IMG/VR virus record: IMGVR_UViG_3300008050_000308
Coordinates: 1 to 24,301 of that record
Length of the DNA: 24,301 nt
Strand: one strand, 5' to 3'
Source of the DNA: a virus
Positions 7,169 through 15,191 of this stretch are shown in pieces. The position numbers and the translations under genes were made by a program. Below the pieces are notes generated by a model. That model searched no databases and was not told where the DNA came from. It saw only the letters and a program-made list of their open reading frames with translations. Positions within the stretch are counted from its first letter, which is position 1. Every line of letters starts with the position of its first letter.

Positions 7169-7883
7169 GCTTGATAGACGAATTCCAGAAGATGCAGCAG
7201 TAAAAACTCTGTGGGCTTATTCTGGAGACGTAGAGATGGCATTAGCGCACTGCGGCGAAAGAAAAATAGACGCCTACACAACTCAGAAAGAGGTCTTTAA
7301 CTTTTGGGACGTCTTATCGGAGTCTTCAAGAGAAGTATATGAGCTTCTACTGTCAAAGCCGTTTCAGTTCGAATTCGATGATTACCACAGGCTACAGGAT
7401 GCATGGCATCGCTGGCCTTCTCCCACAGCCCGAGCCGCACTATTCTTTGTATTAAGCACGGCGTCTGAATTCGGACTTGCTTCGCGGGGGCCCCTGGACA
7501 CCACATATCTGAACGCTATTTCTTATAGTCGCATCATGACGTTTAAGAAGCTCCCAAACCTCGATTTCCATTTTATGGAAGACCCCGCGGTCAACTGGAA
7601 AGAGTTCACCAACCATGACGGCTACACTGTGCTGAATGCAGGCAGCTATCATTCTAATTTATTTGACTACGGCAAGCCCGTTGGCCCTGAAGAGGCGTTG
7701 ATTGATCATAAAGAGATACGCCAAGCTTGGTCTGGGCTGGGCCCAAATGTTTTAATGGTGTATAACTACAGCCCACAGCTTTTTGAAGACTATAAGGACT
7801 CGCGCATCACTATGATTAATGAATTTGGCAAGCCCACCATACATCAGCACATGTGCAAGGAAGTGATAATTGATAAGCGCTAA
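7119..7883 (+). CDS. D12/Dam-type DNA adenine methyltransferase homologue with degenerate active site
   Basis: The 254-aa protein follows the order of D12-class N6-adenine methyltransferases: LWAYSGDVEMALAHCG (residues 31-46) at the place of the FxGGGxxEL SAM-binding motif, then KIDAYTTQKEVFNFWDVL like the DxFxPLVNFWQ segment. It continues with a central helical part, a WKEF..HDGYTVLNAG segment (160-175) where active enzymes carry DPPY, and a C-terminal VLMVYNYSPQLFEDY..KEVIIDKR like the SYND..ELLI strand-end. Motif I has lost its Gly pattern and the D/N-P-P-Y box reads N-A-G-S-Y, so catalysis is unlikely. It may be a DNA-binding or regulatory pseudoenzyme. ATG 7119 gives a 50-nt overlap with the preceding gene; GTG 7158 is an alternative without a visible ribosome site. 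Confidence 0.75.
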   Translation: MVSPLKNKIHPHRVITELDRRIPEDAAVKTLWAYSGDVEMALAHCGERKIDAYTTQKEVFNFWDVLSESSREVYELLLSKPFQFEFDDYHRLQDAWHRWPSPTARAALFFVLSTASEFGLASRGPLDTTYLNAISYSRIMTFKKLPNLDFHFMEDPAVNWKEFTNHDGYTVLNAGSYHSNLFDYGKPVGPEEALIDHKEIRQAWSGLGPNVLMVYNYSPQLFEDYKDSRITMINEFGKPTIHQHMCKEVIIDKR

Positions 7884-7884
7884 G

Positions 7885-8220
7885 ATGGTGTTGGCATGCA
7901 GCCTGTTTGCGTTGGGGCAGATGCTAGCATGGTTTCAGATTAATTCACAGTTTGTATGGGATTGGTGGGCGGATAAGCCTATTTTAACTGTTGCAATCTA
8001 CTCGATTCCGGCATCCCTGTGTTTCTGGTATGGAGTAAGAATAGCATATTCGGAAATGAATGAAATTTGGGGCCCAAGGTTTCTCATATTTGGGCTCTCA
8101 TACGTGACTTTCCCCTTCTTAACGTGGTATTTTTTACATGAAAGCCCGTTCACGCCGCGCACAATGATGTGTGTCCTGCTTTCTTTTGTGATAATTGGGA
8201 TTCAACTTTTATGGAGATAA
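7885..8220 (+). CDS. small multi-pass membrane protein, 111 aa
   Basis: Four hydrophobic segments are visible at about residues 1-18, 33-52, 67-88 and 94-111 (MVLACSLFALGQMLAWF, LTVAIYSIPASLCFWYGV, FLIFGLSYVTFPFLTWYFL, MMCVLLSFVIIGIQLLW). Start ATG 7885 lies one base after the previous stop; TTG 7870, 5 nt behind AAGGAAG (7858-7864), would add five residues and cannot be excluded. It should sit in the host inner membrane. No lysis-protein signature (no holin-type charged tail) is evident, so it is left as unknown. Confidence 0.7.
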   Translation: MVLACSLFALGQMLAWFQINSQFVWDWWADKPILTVAIYSIPASLCFWYGVRIAYSEMNEIWGPRFLIFGLSYVTFPFLTWYFLHESPFTPRTMMCVLLSFVIIGIQLLWR

Positions 8221-8221
8221 T

Positions 8222-8560
8222 ATGAATCAAAGAATAGATAAGCCCTGGGGATTTGAAATCATTTGGGCCTTGACCGACAACTATGCAGCCAAATTGCTGC
8301 ACATTAACGCAGGCTGCCAGCTTTCTAAGCAGTACCATCAAGTAAAAGAAGAGTCTCTTTATGTTCTTAAGGGGGCACTGTACAACTACGATGCCGATAA
8401 TAAGATAACGCGCATCAATCCTGGCGAATCATTCCATGTTAGCCCACATCAGGTTCATCGTTTTGGGGCGCCCATGGGAACTGTCGAAGTAATTGAGGTA
8501 AGTACTCCTCATTTAGATGATGTGGTTCGCTTGGCAGATGATTATGGGCGCCAATCATAA
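8222..8560 (+). CDS. cupin-fold protein, mannose-6-phosphate isomerase type II-like
   Basis: 112 aa. N-terminal DKPWGFEIIWALT is the typical opening of single-domain type II phosphomannose isomerase cupins. It continues with AKLLHINAGCQLSKQYHQVK (Gln37/His39), EESLYVLKGAL (Glu44), INPGESFHVSPHQVHRF (His79) and VEVIEVSTPHLDDVVRL with the family's terminal S-T-P-x-x-D-D-V-V-R motif. The three-to-four metal-ligand pattern H-x(n)-E-x(n)-H is intact, so a metal-dependent sugar isomerase is likely. ATG 8222 has GGAGA at 8213-8217, and the previous stop is just before it. Such cupins appear in phages next to surface-sugar or nucleotide-sugar genes, but no such neighbour is visible here. Confidence 0.88.
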   Translation: MNQRIDKPWGFEIIWALTDNYAAKLLHINAGCQLSKQYHQVKEESLYVLKGALYNYDADNKITRINPGESFHVSPHQVHRFGAPMGTVEVIEVSTPHLDDVVRLADDYGRQS

Positions 8561-8595
8561 ATATACAACTATTTATTAGGTAGGAGTGTGTTTAA

Positions 8596-11500
8596 ATGAG
8601 TATTTCAAGTAGCAATTGGTTTAAGTATCTTAAAGAAGTCCGCCATGGCACCGACTTAGGGCCCGCCCCAGAGATGATAGCAGAAGGCCTGCGGGACATT
8701 GGCTTGCCCGAGTATGTTATCGACCGTATCGAAAGCGCCCTTCCGAATGCTCCTGAAAAGGCGAAGACGTTATTAGGCAATCTGTGGAAGAACTCCTCAA
8801 TTGGTCCCGGAGCGTCGGCACTGAGAGGGGCGTCCTCAGCGGCGGTCACTGCTGCACAGGAGGCCGCGCAATTCCAGTTAGTCGAGGCTCTCGCAGATGA
8901 GTACGGCAGCTATTTAGCCGCTCCCGATCTGGATCCTGAGAAAAAGAAGAAGATTACGCTCATTCTCAGCAACTTAAAGAACGTTGTAAGTAAGCCCTAT
9001 GGAGCTTGGCGCAAGGCTTTCATGAAAGCCCAAAAGGCCCTCAGTAAAGTTGGCGTCCCGTCGGAAAAAGTAGAACACACCAAAGAAACACTACAGGAGT
9101 TCCTTGAAGCTCACTGGGCTAAATGGTGGCGTATTTATGACGAGATCGGCACGTTTTTAAATGACGATTCCGCCAACTATAAATTGGCAGAAGATGCCAG
9201 GGAAGATGATACTGGCAAAATAGATATTTATGAACTACTCCAACTGGCCCAGGGGTATTTAGAAAACAAAGAAGATCCCGAACAGATCCTTCATACTTTT
9301 GACGATGGGTCATATTGGTATAATCTTGGAACTTCAGATTGTCCGATAGAGGCAGATCGCATGGGACACTGCGGCGCCGACAGTCGAGGCGTACTCGTGT
9401 CTCTCCGCAAGAAGAAAGGAAAGCGCCGCGAATCATCTTCCTACGTTACAATGACTTGGAACGACCATGAAGAGATCCTCTATCAGATCAAAGGCCGCTC
9501 TAACGACGCGCCACCAAGCGAGACATGGCCGCACATCAGATGGTTTATCGACGAGATGGAGATCAAGCGGGTAGAAGAAACAGGCGAACACTCTAATGAT
9601 TATGAGGGCTTCGTGGAGATGAACCAATATCTAGCTTCTCACACTTATGCCAAGTTTGCTGACGATATTGAAGAAAAGATACTAGAGATCGAACGAGAGG
9701 TGGAGCAAATCGAGTCTCGATTCCGTGACGCGCGTAATGAACTCGACGTCACAGATGTTGGCTGTTCTGTTGAGAGCGGTGAAGAATATGGCGGAGATCC
9801 GCATAGTGTCGTCCTGTCCATGTCGTGTGACGCTGAATTTGAAATGGACCTTGGGTGGCCCGGTTTTTATGAAGAAAACGGGTTTTATAGAGCGACAGAC
9901 GGACCTGACTCTGAGCGACCACTAGACTACGCAGAAATCCCTACCAATAGCTGGGGTTCCGAGGCCAGCGAGTTTGTAGGCGAGATAGAGATAGATGATC
10001 TTGCCCATGAACTTCCGGGCGAAGACCCAGAGACGGAATGGCGCATTATGATGATGGAGGGCGCCAGCGAGAAGATTACGGCTCATTTGGTCGTGAGATT
10101 AACCAATCGACATGTCGAGCACGTTTCCGACGGAGACGGCGCTGAAGAATATGACCACTATATTGATAGAGTCCTTGAATTCGACTCTGATTACCAAAGT
10201 TACCGAGAGAAGATCCGCCGCGGCTTAGTTGCTCGTGGTTCTATAGCCAAATCTCCATTCGATCATGCCGAACAAGAAATGAACGAGATGGAGTTGGGAC
10301 ACTTTGTGACCTATGACGATGACTCTGGCATCGAATTTTGGTTTAAACCCGACATCAGTGACGTCATGGCTGAAGGTAGTCTCGTCTACAGCGAGCAAAA
10401 GATCCCGCTCTTTGTGCCACAATACCTATTGGGCATAAGTGACTCTTACGGCTACGAGCAGACGAGTACTCTCTATAACAGGATGTTCGGTCCTGGGCCA
10501 CGACGCAAGACTGGCGAACATCTTAACAAAGCGATGGCTGCTCGCTTACAACTCGCATATAAGGAAAAGAACGCCCAGGCTGCTAAAGACCAGTTATCGT
10601 TTGATTTCGGACACGACTACACAGCTTCTGAGGCTGCTCTAGTATTGGCTGAAGATTCCCGATTTATTATTGAACCTCAAGACAAGGGCAACTACCATCA
10701 GTTGGGCTTTTCATGGCGTTATACTATCGGTGTGGGTCCCCAAGCTTCCCCCGAAGAAATACAAATTGTGCGGGACATAGTTGAGTACCTCGACAAGCAC
10801 CCACAAATGGTTGTCAATGCTGCGGAGGGAGTTATTGAGGAGGCCATGAAGCCTCTCGAACAGGCAGCGCAAAGACAACGTGAGCAGGTCCTGTCGCCGT
10901 CTTTCTTCGTCCAGGTCCTGTCGGAGATAGAGTGGCACGGCCTCGCCAGCGGCGCCTCGCCCGAGCATGCCAACTTCAGACAGATATTGGCATGGTTTGA
11001 AGACGCTTATGATAAGATGAGTGATATCGAAAAATACACTATGTTTAAACATTACTTGATCCCCGCTAGCGAAAGGCGCTATCGGCTCTTTGGACCACAG
11101 AACCAAGTGGATACCCCAGAGCACGGAGGAGGCCCCCGTAATTTTAAAGACCAAGTCTCCACCGAGATGCAGAATCTCGGGGCCCCTCACGCCGGCCGCC
11201 GATATACGGCACGCCAAAACGAAGGCGTCGAAGAGCAGATCTTAAGGATAGAAGAACTGTTGAACGAGTCCGATCCCACCTACGATCTCAGGATCTATAG
11301 CATGACAATCGGAGCAAATGTCAGTAACAAACTTGGAGGGACAGAAGCCGAGACAGCGGCCGAGATTCGCGGGATTAATGGTGTAACTACGGTTCGTCCG
11401 GTCCCTGCCAACAAGAGGCGCCTCACTCCCCACAGCGAATACATTCCATTTGAAATCAAGTTTGAGTTAGTGGGCGCCCTAAGCCGAGTTAATTATCGAG

Positions 11501-12063
11501 ACGCAGTGCTGTTTCCCGGTTTGCGTCGAATAAAGGGCTTGGAGATTGTAGATTGGACTCCGATGCACCGAATAAACCGGAAAGGCTCTGTCCGTCAGGT
11601 GCGAGAAGCACAAAAGAAACAACTAGTGAAGGTTCTTATGGAGGACGCTTATGGCGGCAGCATGGGCGGATTAGGTGGCAACATGGCCGCAGCCACAATG
11701 CAGACGCCCTCTCCGACGCGCCCCACCCCAACTCCTACGATTGATGACTTGATCGCAGATTGGGCAGAAGGAGGCGTCCAACTTTATGACGCGCCCACCG
11801 ATACAACCAACATGGCTTATCATGTTATGATGCCCGTTAGCGAACTTTGGCAATATGCCTCTACATACTATAGAGGAGACAAGCCAATGTTTGATGGGCA
11901 GTATCAGGCCTTCATTAAGGATGGTGCGACTGCGCCTGTCTATCTGGCTGTTGGCAAGAATGGTCTAGCAAAGATAACAGGGAATGAAGACATTGTTTGG
12001 TATGCAAAGAAAGCAGGTTTACAGGAGGTTCCGGTCTTTATTAGTTATCAGCGGCAAGTATAA
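8596..12063 (+). CDS. giant multidomain protein, 1155 aa, PcfJ-like segment and ParB-like C-terminus
   Basis: ATG 8596 is preceded by AGGAG (8582-8586). Regions in order are as follows. (1) 1-200: helical N-terminus. (2) About 235-320: DGSYWYNLGTSDCP, then MGHCGADSRGVLVSLR, YVTMTWN, LYQIKGRSN and WPHIRWFID, a pattern like PcfJ-type phage and mobile-element proteins. (3) 355-385: a coiled coil (EEKILEIEREVEQIESRFRD). (4) A long acidic central part. (5) About 885-985: an alpha/beta domain with ETAAEIRGINGVTTVRPVP, FEIKFELVG and FPGLRRIKGLEIVDW, ferredoxin-like. (6) About 1095-1155: FDGQYQAFIKDG, VYLAVGKNGLAKITGNED and ISYQRQV, reminiscent of the ParB/Srx fold. Its size suggests a virion-associated or injected protein, unproven. 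It is the largest gene in the window and has strong antisense shadows, which were ignored. Confidence 0.9.
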   Translation: MSISSSNWFKYLKEVRHGTDLGPAPEMIAEGLRDIGLPEYVIDRIESALPNAPEKAKTLLGNLWKNSSIGPGASALRGASSAAVTAAQEAAQFQLVEALADEYGSYLAAPDLDPEKKKKITLILSNLKNVVSKPYGAWRKAFMKAQKALSKVGVPSEKVEHTKETLQEFLEAHWAKWWRIYDEIGTFLNDDSANYKLAEDAREDDTGKIDIYELLQLAQGYLENKEDPEQILHTFDDGSYWYNLGTSDCPIEADRMGHCGADSRGVLVSLRKKKGKRRESSSYVTMTWNDHEEILYQIKGRSNDAPPSETWPHIRWFIDEMEIKRVEETGEHSNDYEGFVEMNQYLASHTYAKFADDIEEKILEIEREVEQIESRFRDARNELDVTDVGCSVESGEEYGGDPHSVVLSMSCDAEFEMDLGWPGFYEENGFYRATDGPDSERPLDYAEIPTNSWGSEASEFVGEIEIDDLAHELPGEDPETEWRIMMMEGASEKITAHLVVRLTNRHVEHVSDGDGAEEYDHYIDRVLEFDSDYQSYREKIRRGLVARGSIAKSPFDHAEQEMNEMELGHFVTYDDDSGIEFWFKPDISDVMAEGSLVYSEQKIPLFVPQYLLGISDSYGYEQTSTLYNRMFGPGPRRKTGEHLNKAMAARLQLAYKEKNAQAAKDQLSFDFGHDYTASEAALVLAEDSRFIIEPQDKGNYHQLGFSWRYTIGVGPQASPEEIQIVRDIVEYLDKHPQMVVNAAEGVIEEAMKPLEQAAQRQREQVLSPSFFVQVLSEIEWHGLASGASPEHANFRQILAWFEDAYDKMSDIEKYTMFKHYLIPASERRYRLFGPQNQVDTPEHGGGPRNFKDQVSTEMQNLGAPHAGRRYTARQNEGVEEQILRIEELLNESDPTYDLRIYSMTIGANVSNKLGGTEAETAAEIRGINGVTTVRPVPANKRRLTPHSEYIPFEIKFELVGALSRVNYRDAVLFPGLRRIKGLEIVDWTPMHRINRKGSVRQVREAQKKQLVKVLMEDAYGGSMGGLGGNMAAATMQTPSPTRPTPTPTIDDLIADWAEGGVQLYDAPTDTTNMAYHVMMPVSELWQYASTYYRGDKPMFDGQYQAFIKDGATAPVYLAVGKNGLAKITGNEDIVWYAKKAGLQEVPVFISYQRQV

Positions 12064-12069
12064 ACTATT

Positions 12070-12843
12070 ATGAAGAGAGTTATCAACAAGGCCGCTCGTG
12101 CCCTATTGGGCCCCCTGTTCGGGGGCGCACTTTGTCTATTAGCTTTCTCTTCAGTTAAGGCTCAACACACCGCTCCGCATGTAAACGATATCCGTTCCGC
12201 AGAGAATGTCGATAAAAAAGCGCTGCTACATGATGCGGCGGTGGCTTCTCGCTTAAGCGCTGTTAAAGTATTGTCGATTTCAACTGAAGAAATACAAATT
12301 CTAACCTCATCGGGGACATATGTTTCTCTCGACGACCGCTATTTTATTTTAACCACAGCGCATGGAATTAACAAAGATTGTAAGTTTATTAAATTTATTC
12401 CCGCTGCCGGTAACGGCGATCATGTCGACTGCCAGCAAATCATAGTTATCAACTCTTACATGGATTATGCGATTATTGAAGTTGAGAAGATAGGGGGCTC
12501 CAGGCCAATCCACATTGATAGAGAAGTCCCCGACAATCGAGAATGGGCAACAAGTTTTGCCGCGTTAAATGAGTTGGTTTACAGTGGCTATCCCAATAAC
12601 ATGGGGATTGTGACCGTCGAGGGGAAAGTTATGAGTTATGCTCATGGCGATATAGTTTTTCTTCATTCTTATGGATGGTCAGGGGCTTCCGGTTCAGGCG
12701 TTTTTAATCAGAATGGGCAATTGGTGGGCTACATCTCAGCGTTATTAGTAGGTGAATCAGAACACGGAATAGATGTTTTAGAAGACGTTGTAATAGTCGT
12801 GCCACTATTTAATATAAACTGGTCCATAATATATCATAGGTGA
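12070..12843 (+). CDS. exported trypsin-like serine protease
   Basis: 257 aa. Residues 1-31 form a Sec signal peptide: basic start MKRVINKAAR, hydrophobic core LLGPLFGGALCLLAF, cleavage site V-K-A|Q. The mature part has the chymotrypsin-like triad: His98 (ILTTAHGI), Asp132 (MDYAIIEV) and Ser207 (GWSGASGSGVF), the last in a G-x-S-G-S form close to glutamyl-endopeptidase/S1B types. A Cys pair (Cys104, Cys121) may be bridged. The enzyme should act in the periplasm or outside the cell, which is unusual for phage cargo; an entry-exclusion, surface-processing or lysis-related role is possible. No ribosome site is obvious before ATG 12070; the gene follows the preceding stop by 6 nt. Two small genes downstream overlap it. 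Confidence 0.88.
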   Translation: MKRVINKAARALLGPLFGGALCLLAFSSVKAQHTAPHVNDIRSAENVDKKALLHDAAVASRLSAVKVLSISTEEIQILTSSGTYVSLDDRYFILTTAHGINKDCKFIKFIPAAGNGDHVDCQQIIVINSYMDYAIIEVEKIGGSRPIHIDREVPDNREWATSFAALNELVYSGYPNNMGIVTVEGKVMSYAHGDIVFLHSYGWSGASGSGVFNQNGQLVGYISALLVGESEHGIDVLEDVVIVVPLFNINWSIIYHR

Positions 12844-12851
12844 AATACAAT

Positions 12852-13091
12852 ATGTCAGATAAAAAGCTAAAAAAAGAGTCTGCCGCAGGAGCACTTCTTC
12901 TTAAGGTAGCGAAGATGGATATGACGTGCGAAGAGATTCGCGCAGCCATCAGTCGTATTCGAGAGGCGTTAGGAGAGCCCGAAGAGGTGTGTCCCGATGA
13001 GGTAGCATCTGAACGAGCGCTGAATACGGCTGTCGAAGAGATGATACTGGTCGGAATGGCGAATCAAAATAAGAACAAAGGAGAGGTCTAA
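12852..13091 (+). CDS. hypothetical 79-aa helical protein
   Basis: ATG 12852 is chosen over GTG 12840 because AGGTGA (12837-12842) sits 9 nt upstream. The protein is charged and fully helical: MSDKKLKKESAAGALLLKVA, then MTCEEIRAAISRIREALGEP, then ERALNTAVEEMILVGMANQN. Two amphipathic helices separated by a short acidic turn suggest a small DNA- or protein-binding hairpin. The stop shares bases with the next start (TAATG at 13089-13093). Confidence 0.7.
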   Translation: MSDKKLKKESAAGALLLKVAKMDMTCEEIRAAISRIREALGEPEEVCPDEVASERALNTAVEEMILVGMANQNKNKGEV

Positions 13092-13453
13092 TGAGTAATT
13101 CTGAACAAGTTTCAGAATTGGCGACCGAACCTGAAGACCTAAAACCTAAGAAGCCTAGTAACCGGGCTCCCCAAGGAATTAGGGCGTTTACGGTTTGTCG
13201 CCAGCGTGATGAAACAGGTATTTCTGGAGAAGGGGTGGTGATCGAAGGTGTCATGTTCGCAACAGGGCACACTGTAATTCACTGGCTAACACCAAGTCCG
13301 AGAGGTTCAATCGCTTTCTTTGATGCTTTTGATGACTTCATGAAGATTCATGTTCTTTCTCACCCTGGGAACGGCACGATTCTTACGTTTGAAGACGGGG
13401 AACAAACTATTTACGAAGGCAAAGAAAAGTCGGAGACAACGGAAAATGGATGA
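13091..13453 (+). CDS. conserved-looking phage hypothetical protein, 120 aa
   Basis: ATG 13091 follows GGAGAGG (13080-13086). After a polar leader (residues 1-28), residues 30-110 form a predicted beta-rich domain: GIRAFTVCRQRDETGISGEG, VVIEGVMFATGHTVIHWLTP, SIAFFDAFDDFMKIHVLSHP, GTILTFEDGE. This resembles a small phage domain of unknown function that I remember from marine phages, usually beside structural genes. It overlaps the nucleotidyltransferase gene by 8 nt (13446-13453). Confidence 0.8.
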   Translation: MSNSEQVSELATEPEDLKPKKPSNRAPQGIRAFTVCRQRDETGISGEGVVIEGVMFATGHTVIHWLTPSPRGSIAFFDAFDDFMKIHVLSHPGNGTILTFEDGEQTIYEGKEKSETTENG

Positions 13454-14375
13454 ATGGCAAGAATTTATAATGAGAACCGAGGCGCAAGACACCCCCTCGC
13501 GTAAATCAGGCGCCGGCATCGAGCGCTCTCTTAAGTGGTTTCTCGATACAGGTCCACAGAAGAAAGGCGGCTATCCTAAAAAGCGCCGACCGAACTTCAA
13601 GCGCAAGAAGTTTAACGACATCTCCGCTCCTCCTGGAGCGCCCGGCGGACTAGAGGAAGATATTGATCCAGAGACCTTTGAAAAGCATTCGGAACTAGAG
13701 CCCAATATTTTCCGTGAAGGAGTCATGAAGCCCAAGATCCGCGAACGCCTATTGGAGATTGTGGCGGACTTCTTAGAGGGACTCCCGGCACTCAAAGGCG
13801 TGCAACCGGTAGATATTCGTCTTACGGGTTCTCTCGCTAACTATAACTGGTCGGAGTATTCGGATATAGACTTGCACATTATCATGGACTTTGAAGAGTT
13901 TGGTGACGATCCTGAGCTTATCAAGGGGTTCTTCGACAAAGCAAGAATGCAATGGAATGCTAATCATGATATTAAAATACACGATTACGAGGTTGAGATA
14001 TATGTGGAGAATGTACATGAGGAGCACATCTCATCCGGTGTATATTCGCTTATAGAACGACACTGGCTCTCGGAGCCGGATCCCACACAAGTGGAGATCG
14101 ATCACGCACTAGCTAGAAAGAAGAGCGATGATGTCGCAACGCAGATTAATCTCATTGAGAAATACGCATTAACGAAGCCCCGCGCCGCGCTCCGCGACAT
14201 AAAACGATTGAAGGCTAAAATTCGTCGACTTCGAAATGCTGGTCTTAAGTCCGAGAAAGCAGAGTTTTCAGCCGAAAACATCGCATTTAAGATCCTCCGC
14301 CGCGAAGGTTTCCTTGACAAATTGGGTGAACTGAGTCATACTGTATACGATAAAGCCATGTCCATGGATGATTAA
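13446..14375 (+). CDS. nucleotidyltransferase-fold protein, 309 aa
   Basis: The core at residues ~120-200 reads PVDIRLTGSLANYNWSEYSD followed by IDLHIIMDFEEFG, i.e. the Pol-beta-type nucleotidyltransferase motif G-S(128-129)...D140-x-D142. A later strand with acidic residues (DYEVEIYVEN, Glu182/Glu184) supplies the third carboxylate. Residues 1-70 are basic and Pro/Gly-rich (RRPNFKRKKF). The C-terminal part is helical and Arg/Lys-rich (RDIKRLKAKIRRLR), likely for RNA or DNA binding. Possible roles are tRNA end addition, RNA tailing or an antibiotic-NTase-like modification; the sequence does not decide. The start ATG 13446 gives an 8-nt overlap with the previous gene. Confidence 0.88.
   Translation: MDEWQEFIMRTEAQDTPSRKSGAGIERSLKWFLDTGPQKKGGYPKKRRPNFKRKKFNDISAPPGAPGGLEEDIDPETFEKHSELEPNIFREGVMKPKIRERLLEIVADFLEGLPALKGVQPVDIRLTGSLANYNWSEYSDIDLHIIMDFEEFGDDPELIKGFFDKARMQWNANHDIKIHDYEVEIYVENVHEEHISSGVYSLIERHWLSEPDPTQVEIDHALARKKSDDVATQINLIEKYALTKPRAALRDIKRLKAKIRRLRNAGLKSEKAEFSAENIAFKILRREGFLDKLGELSHTVYDKAMSMDD
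14314..14342 (+). promoter_or_regulatory. candidate promoter TTGACA-17-CATACT inside the nucleotidyltransferase gene
   Basis: TTGACA 14314-14319 and CATACT 14337-14342 (17-bp spacer) lie in the last 60 bases of the preceding gene, so a start site near 14349 would serve the 14376 gene. The -10 box matches only 4 of 6, so this is a moderate call. Confidence 0.4.
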
Positions 14376-14624
14376 ATGGAATTCCGCGAGATAGAAGAGA
14401 CGGATAAGATAACCCCAGGGGAATATCTCCTTCATAAGCCGACGAATCAAATTGTGATGTGTGGCGCTTTTATGCGAGAAGCCAGCAGGATTAAAGTCGT
14501 CGTCAATGGGCGTGTTATGATCGGCGCCACGAAAGACTTCCAGAAAATATATATGGACCGCGACGAGAAGACTAAACGCCCCGTCCGCACCTGCGGAGGG
14601 TGTAAGTCAGCCAGTAAACAATAG
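14376..14624 (+). CDS. hypothetical 82-aa phage protein with C-x-x-C
   Basis: ATG 14376 directly follows the previous TAA. The N-terminal 60 residues are a beta-rich unit: DKITPGEYLLHKPTNQIVM, CGAFMREASRIKVVV, GRVMIGATKDFQKIYM. The end TCGGCKSASKQ holds a single C-x-x-C pair. It resembles other short phage proteins with a P-G-E-Y-L-L type start, but I know no function. The domain order also recalls the small-barrel family in this window, with a weaker similarity. Confidence 0.72.
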   Translation: MEFREIEETDKITPGEYLLHKPTNQIVMCGAFMREASRIKVVVNGRVMIGATKDFQKIYMDRDEKTKRPVRTCGGCKSASKQ

Positions 14625-14648
14625 ATATATTTGAGACTAGTTATAGAC

Positions 14649-14924
14649 ATGGAAGATCGATCTACTCCCCCGTCGGACCCCCAGACACCGTTCAGCGAGG
14701 CTGAGTCTCGCGCTGTTAGCTTTGGTATCGGACTGCTCCAGGCAACGGCGGCCCTCAAGACTATCGAGGCTATAGAGGACGCACAGCGCCTTTACGACTT
14801 TGCCCTCGAAAATGGGGATTCGGACACCGCCGCAATAAAACAAGAGGAGATCGGTTATTTCCTGGAGGCCTTGCGGTTTAGTTCTCTTTCAGATCTGCTG
14901 GACGATAACGAGTATCTTTCATGA
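14649..14924 (+). CDS. hypothetical 91-aa helical protein
   Basis: ATG 14649 is taken as the start; TTG 14631 would add six residues (MRLVID) and cannot be excluded, since neither has a strong ribosome site. The sequence has a polar, Ser/Pro-rich start (EDRSTPPSDPQTPFSEAESR) and then two long helices (IGLLQATAALKTIEAIEDAQ; AAIKQEEIGYFLEALRF). It overlaps the next gene by ATGA at 14921-14924. Confidence 0.65.
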   Translation: MEDRSTPPSDPQTPFSEAESRAVSFGIGLLQATAALKTIEAIEDAQRLYDFALENGDSDTAAIKQEEIGYFLEALRFSSLSDLLDDNEYLS

Positions 14925-15184
14925 CTAAAATTTATATTTATTGTCTATTTGACAGGTACGATAAATTCTTGGGAGTGTACTCCTCATTAAAGTCGGTCCA
15001 CCGTGACGCCATAAGGTACTGTAATCGCGGCAACTCTGCGGTGTTTATGATCAGAGAGGGTTCAAGGTATCCCGCATCGCTTGTCAACTTACGCAATTTC
15101 TTTAAAGGGAAGTGCGATTATGAAATTATGTACGCCACCAATGTTTCGGGAGTGAAGATATTCAAAACACGCCTGACCGAGTAG
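14921..15184 (+). CDS. hypothetical 87-aa protein
   Basis: ATG 14921 overlaps the previous TGA by four bases. The fold looks alpha/beta: MTKIYIYCLFDRYDKFLGVY, then SLKSVHRDAIRYCNR, then SAVFMIREGSRYPASLVNLR, then CDYEIMYATNVSGVKIF. Its compact size and mixed aromatic content suggest a small single-domain protein. No family is recognised. It is followed within 8 nt by a member of the K-V-G-D-L-V family. Confidence 0.7.
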   Translation: MTKIYIYCLFDRYDKFLGVYSSLKSVHRDAIRYCNRGNSAVFMIREGSRYPASLVNLRNFFKGKCDYEIMYATNVSGVKIFKTRLTE

Positions 15185-15191
15185 TTACTAT

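Noticed and set aside
8556-8563. CATAAATA like the T4 late promoter box TATAAATA
   Set aside because: Single occurrence overlapping a stop codon, with no other matches to a late-promoter set.
10711-11217. 168-aa open frame on the minus strand
   Set aside because: It lies inside the 1155-aa gene in antisense, has no ribosome site and no protein-like composition; a shadow of strong codon bias on the + strand.
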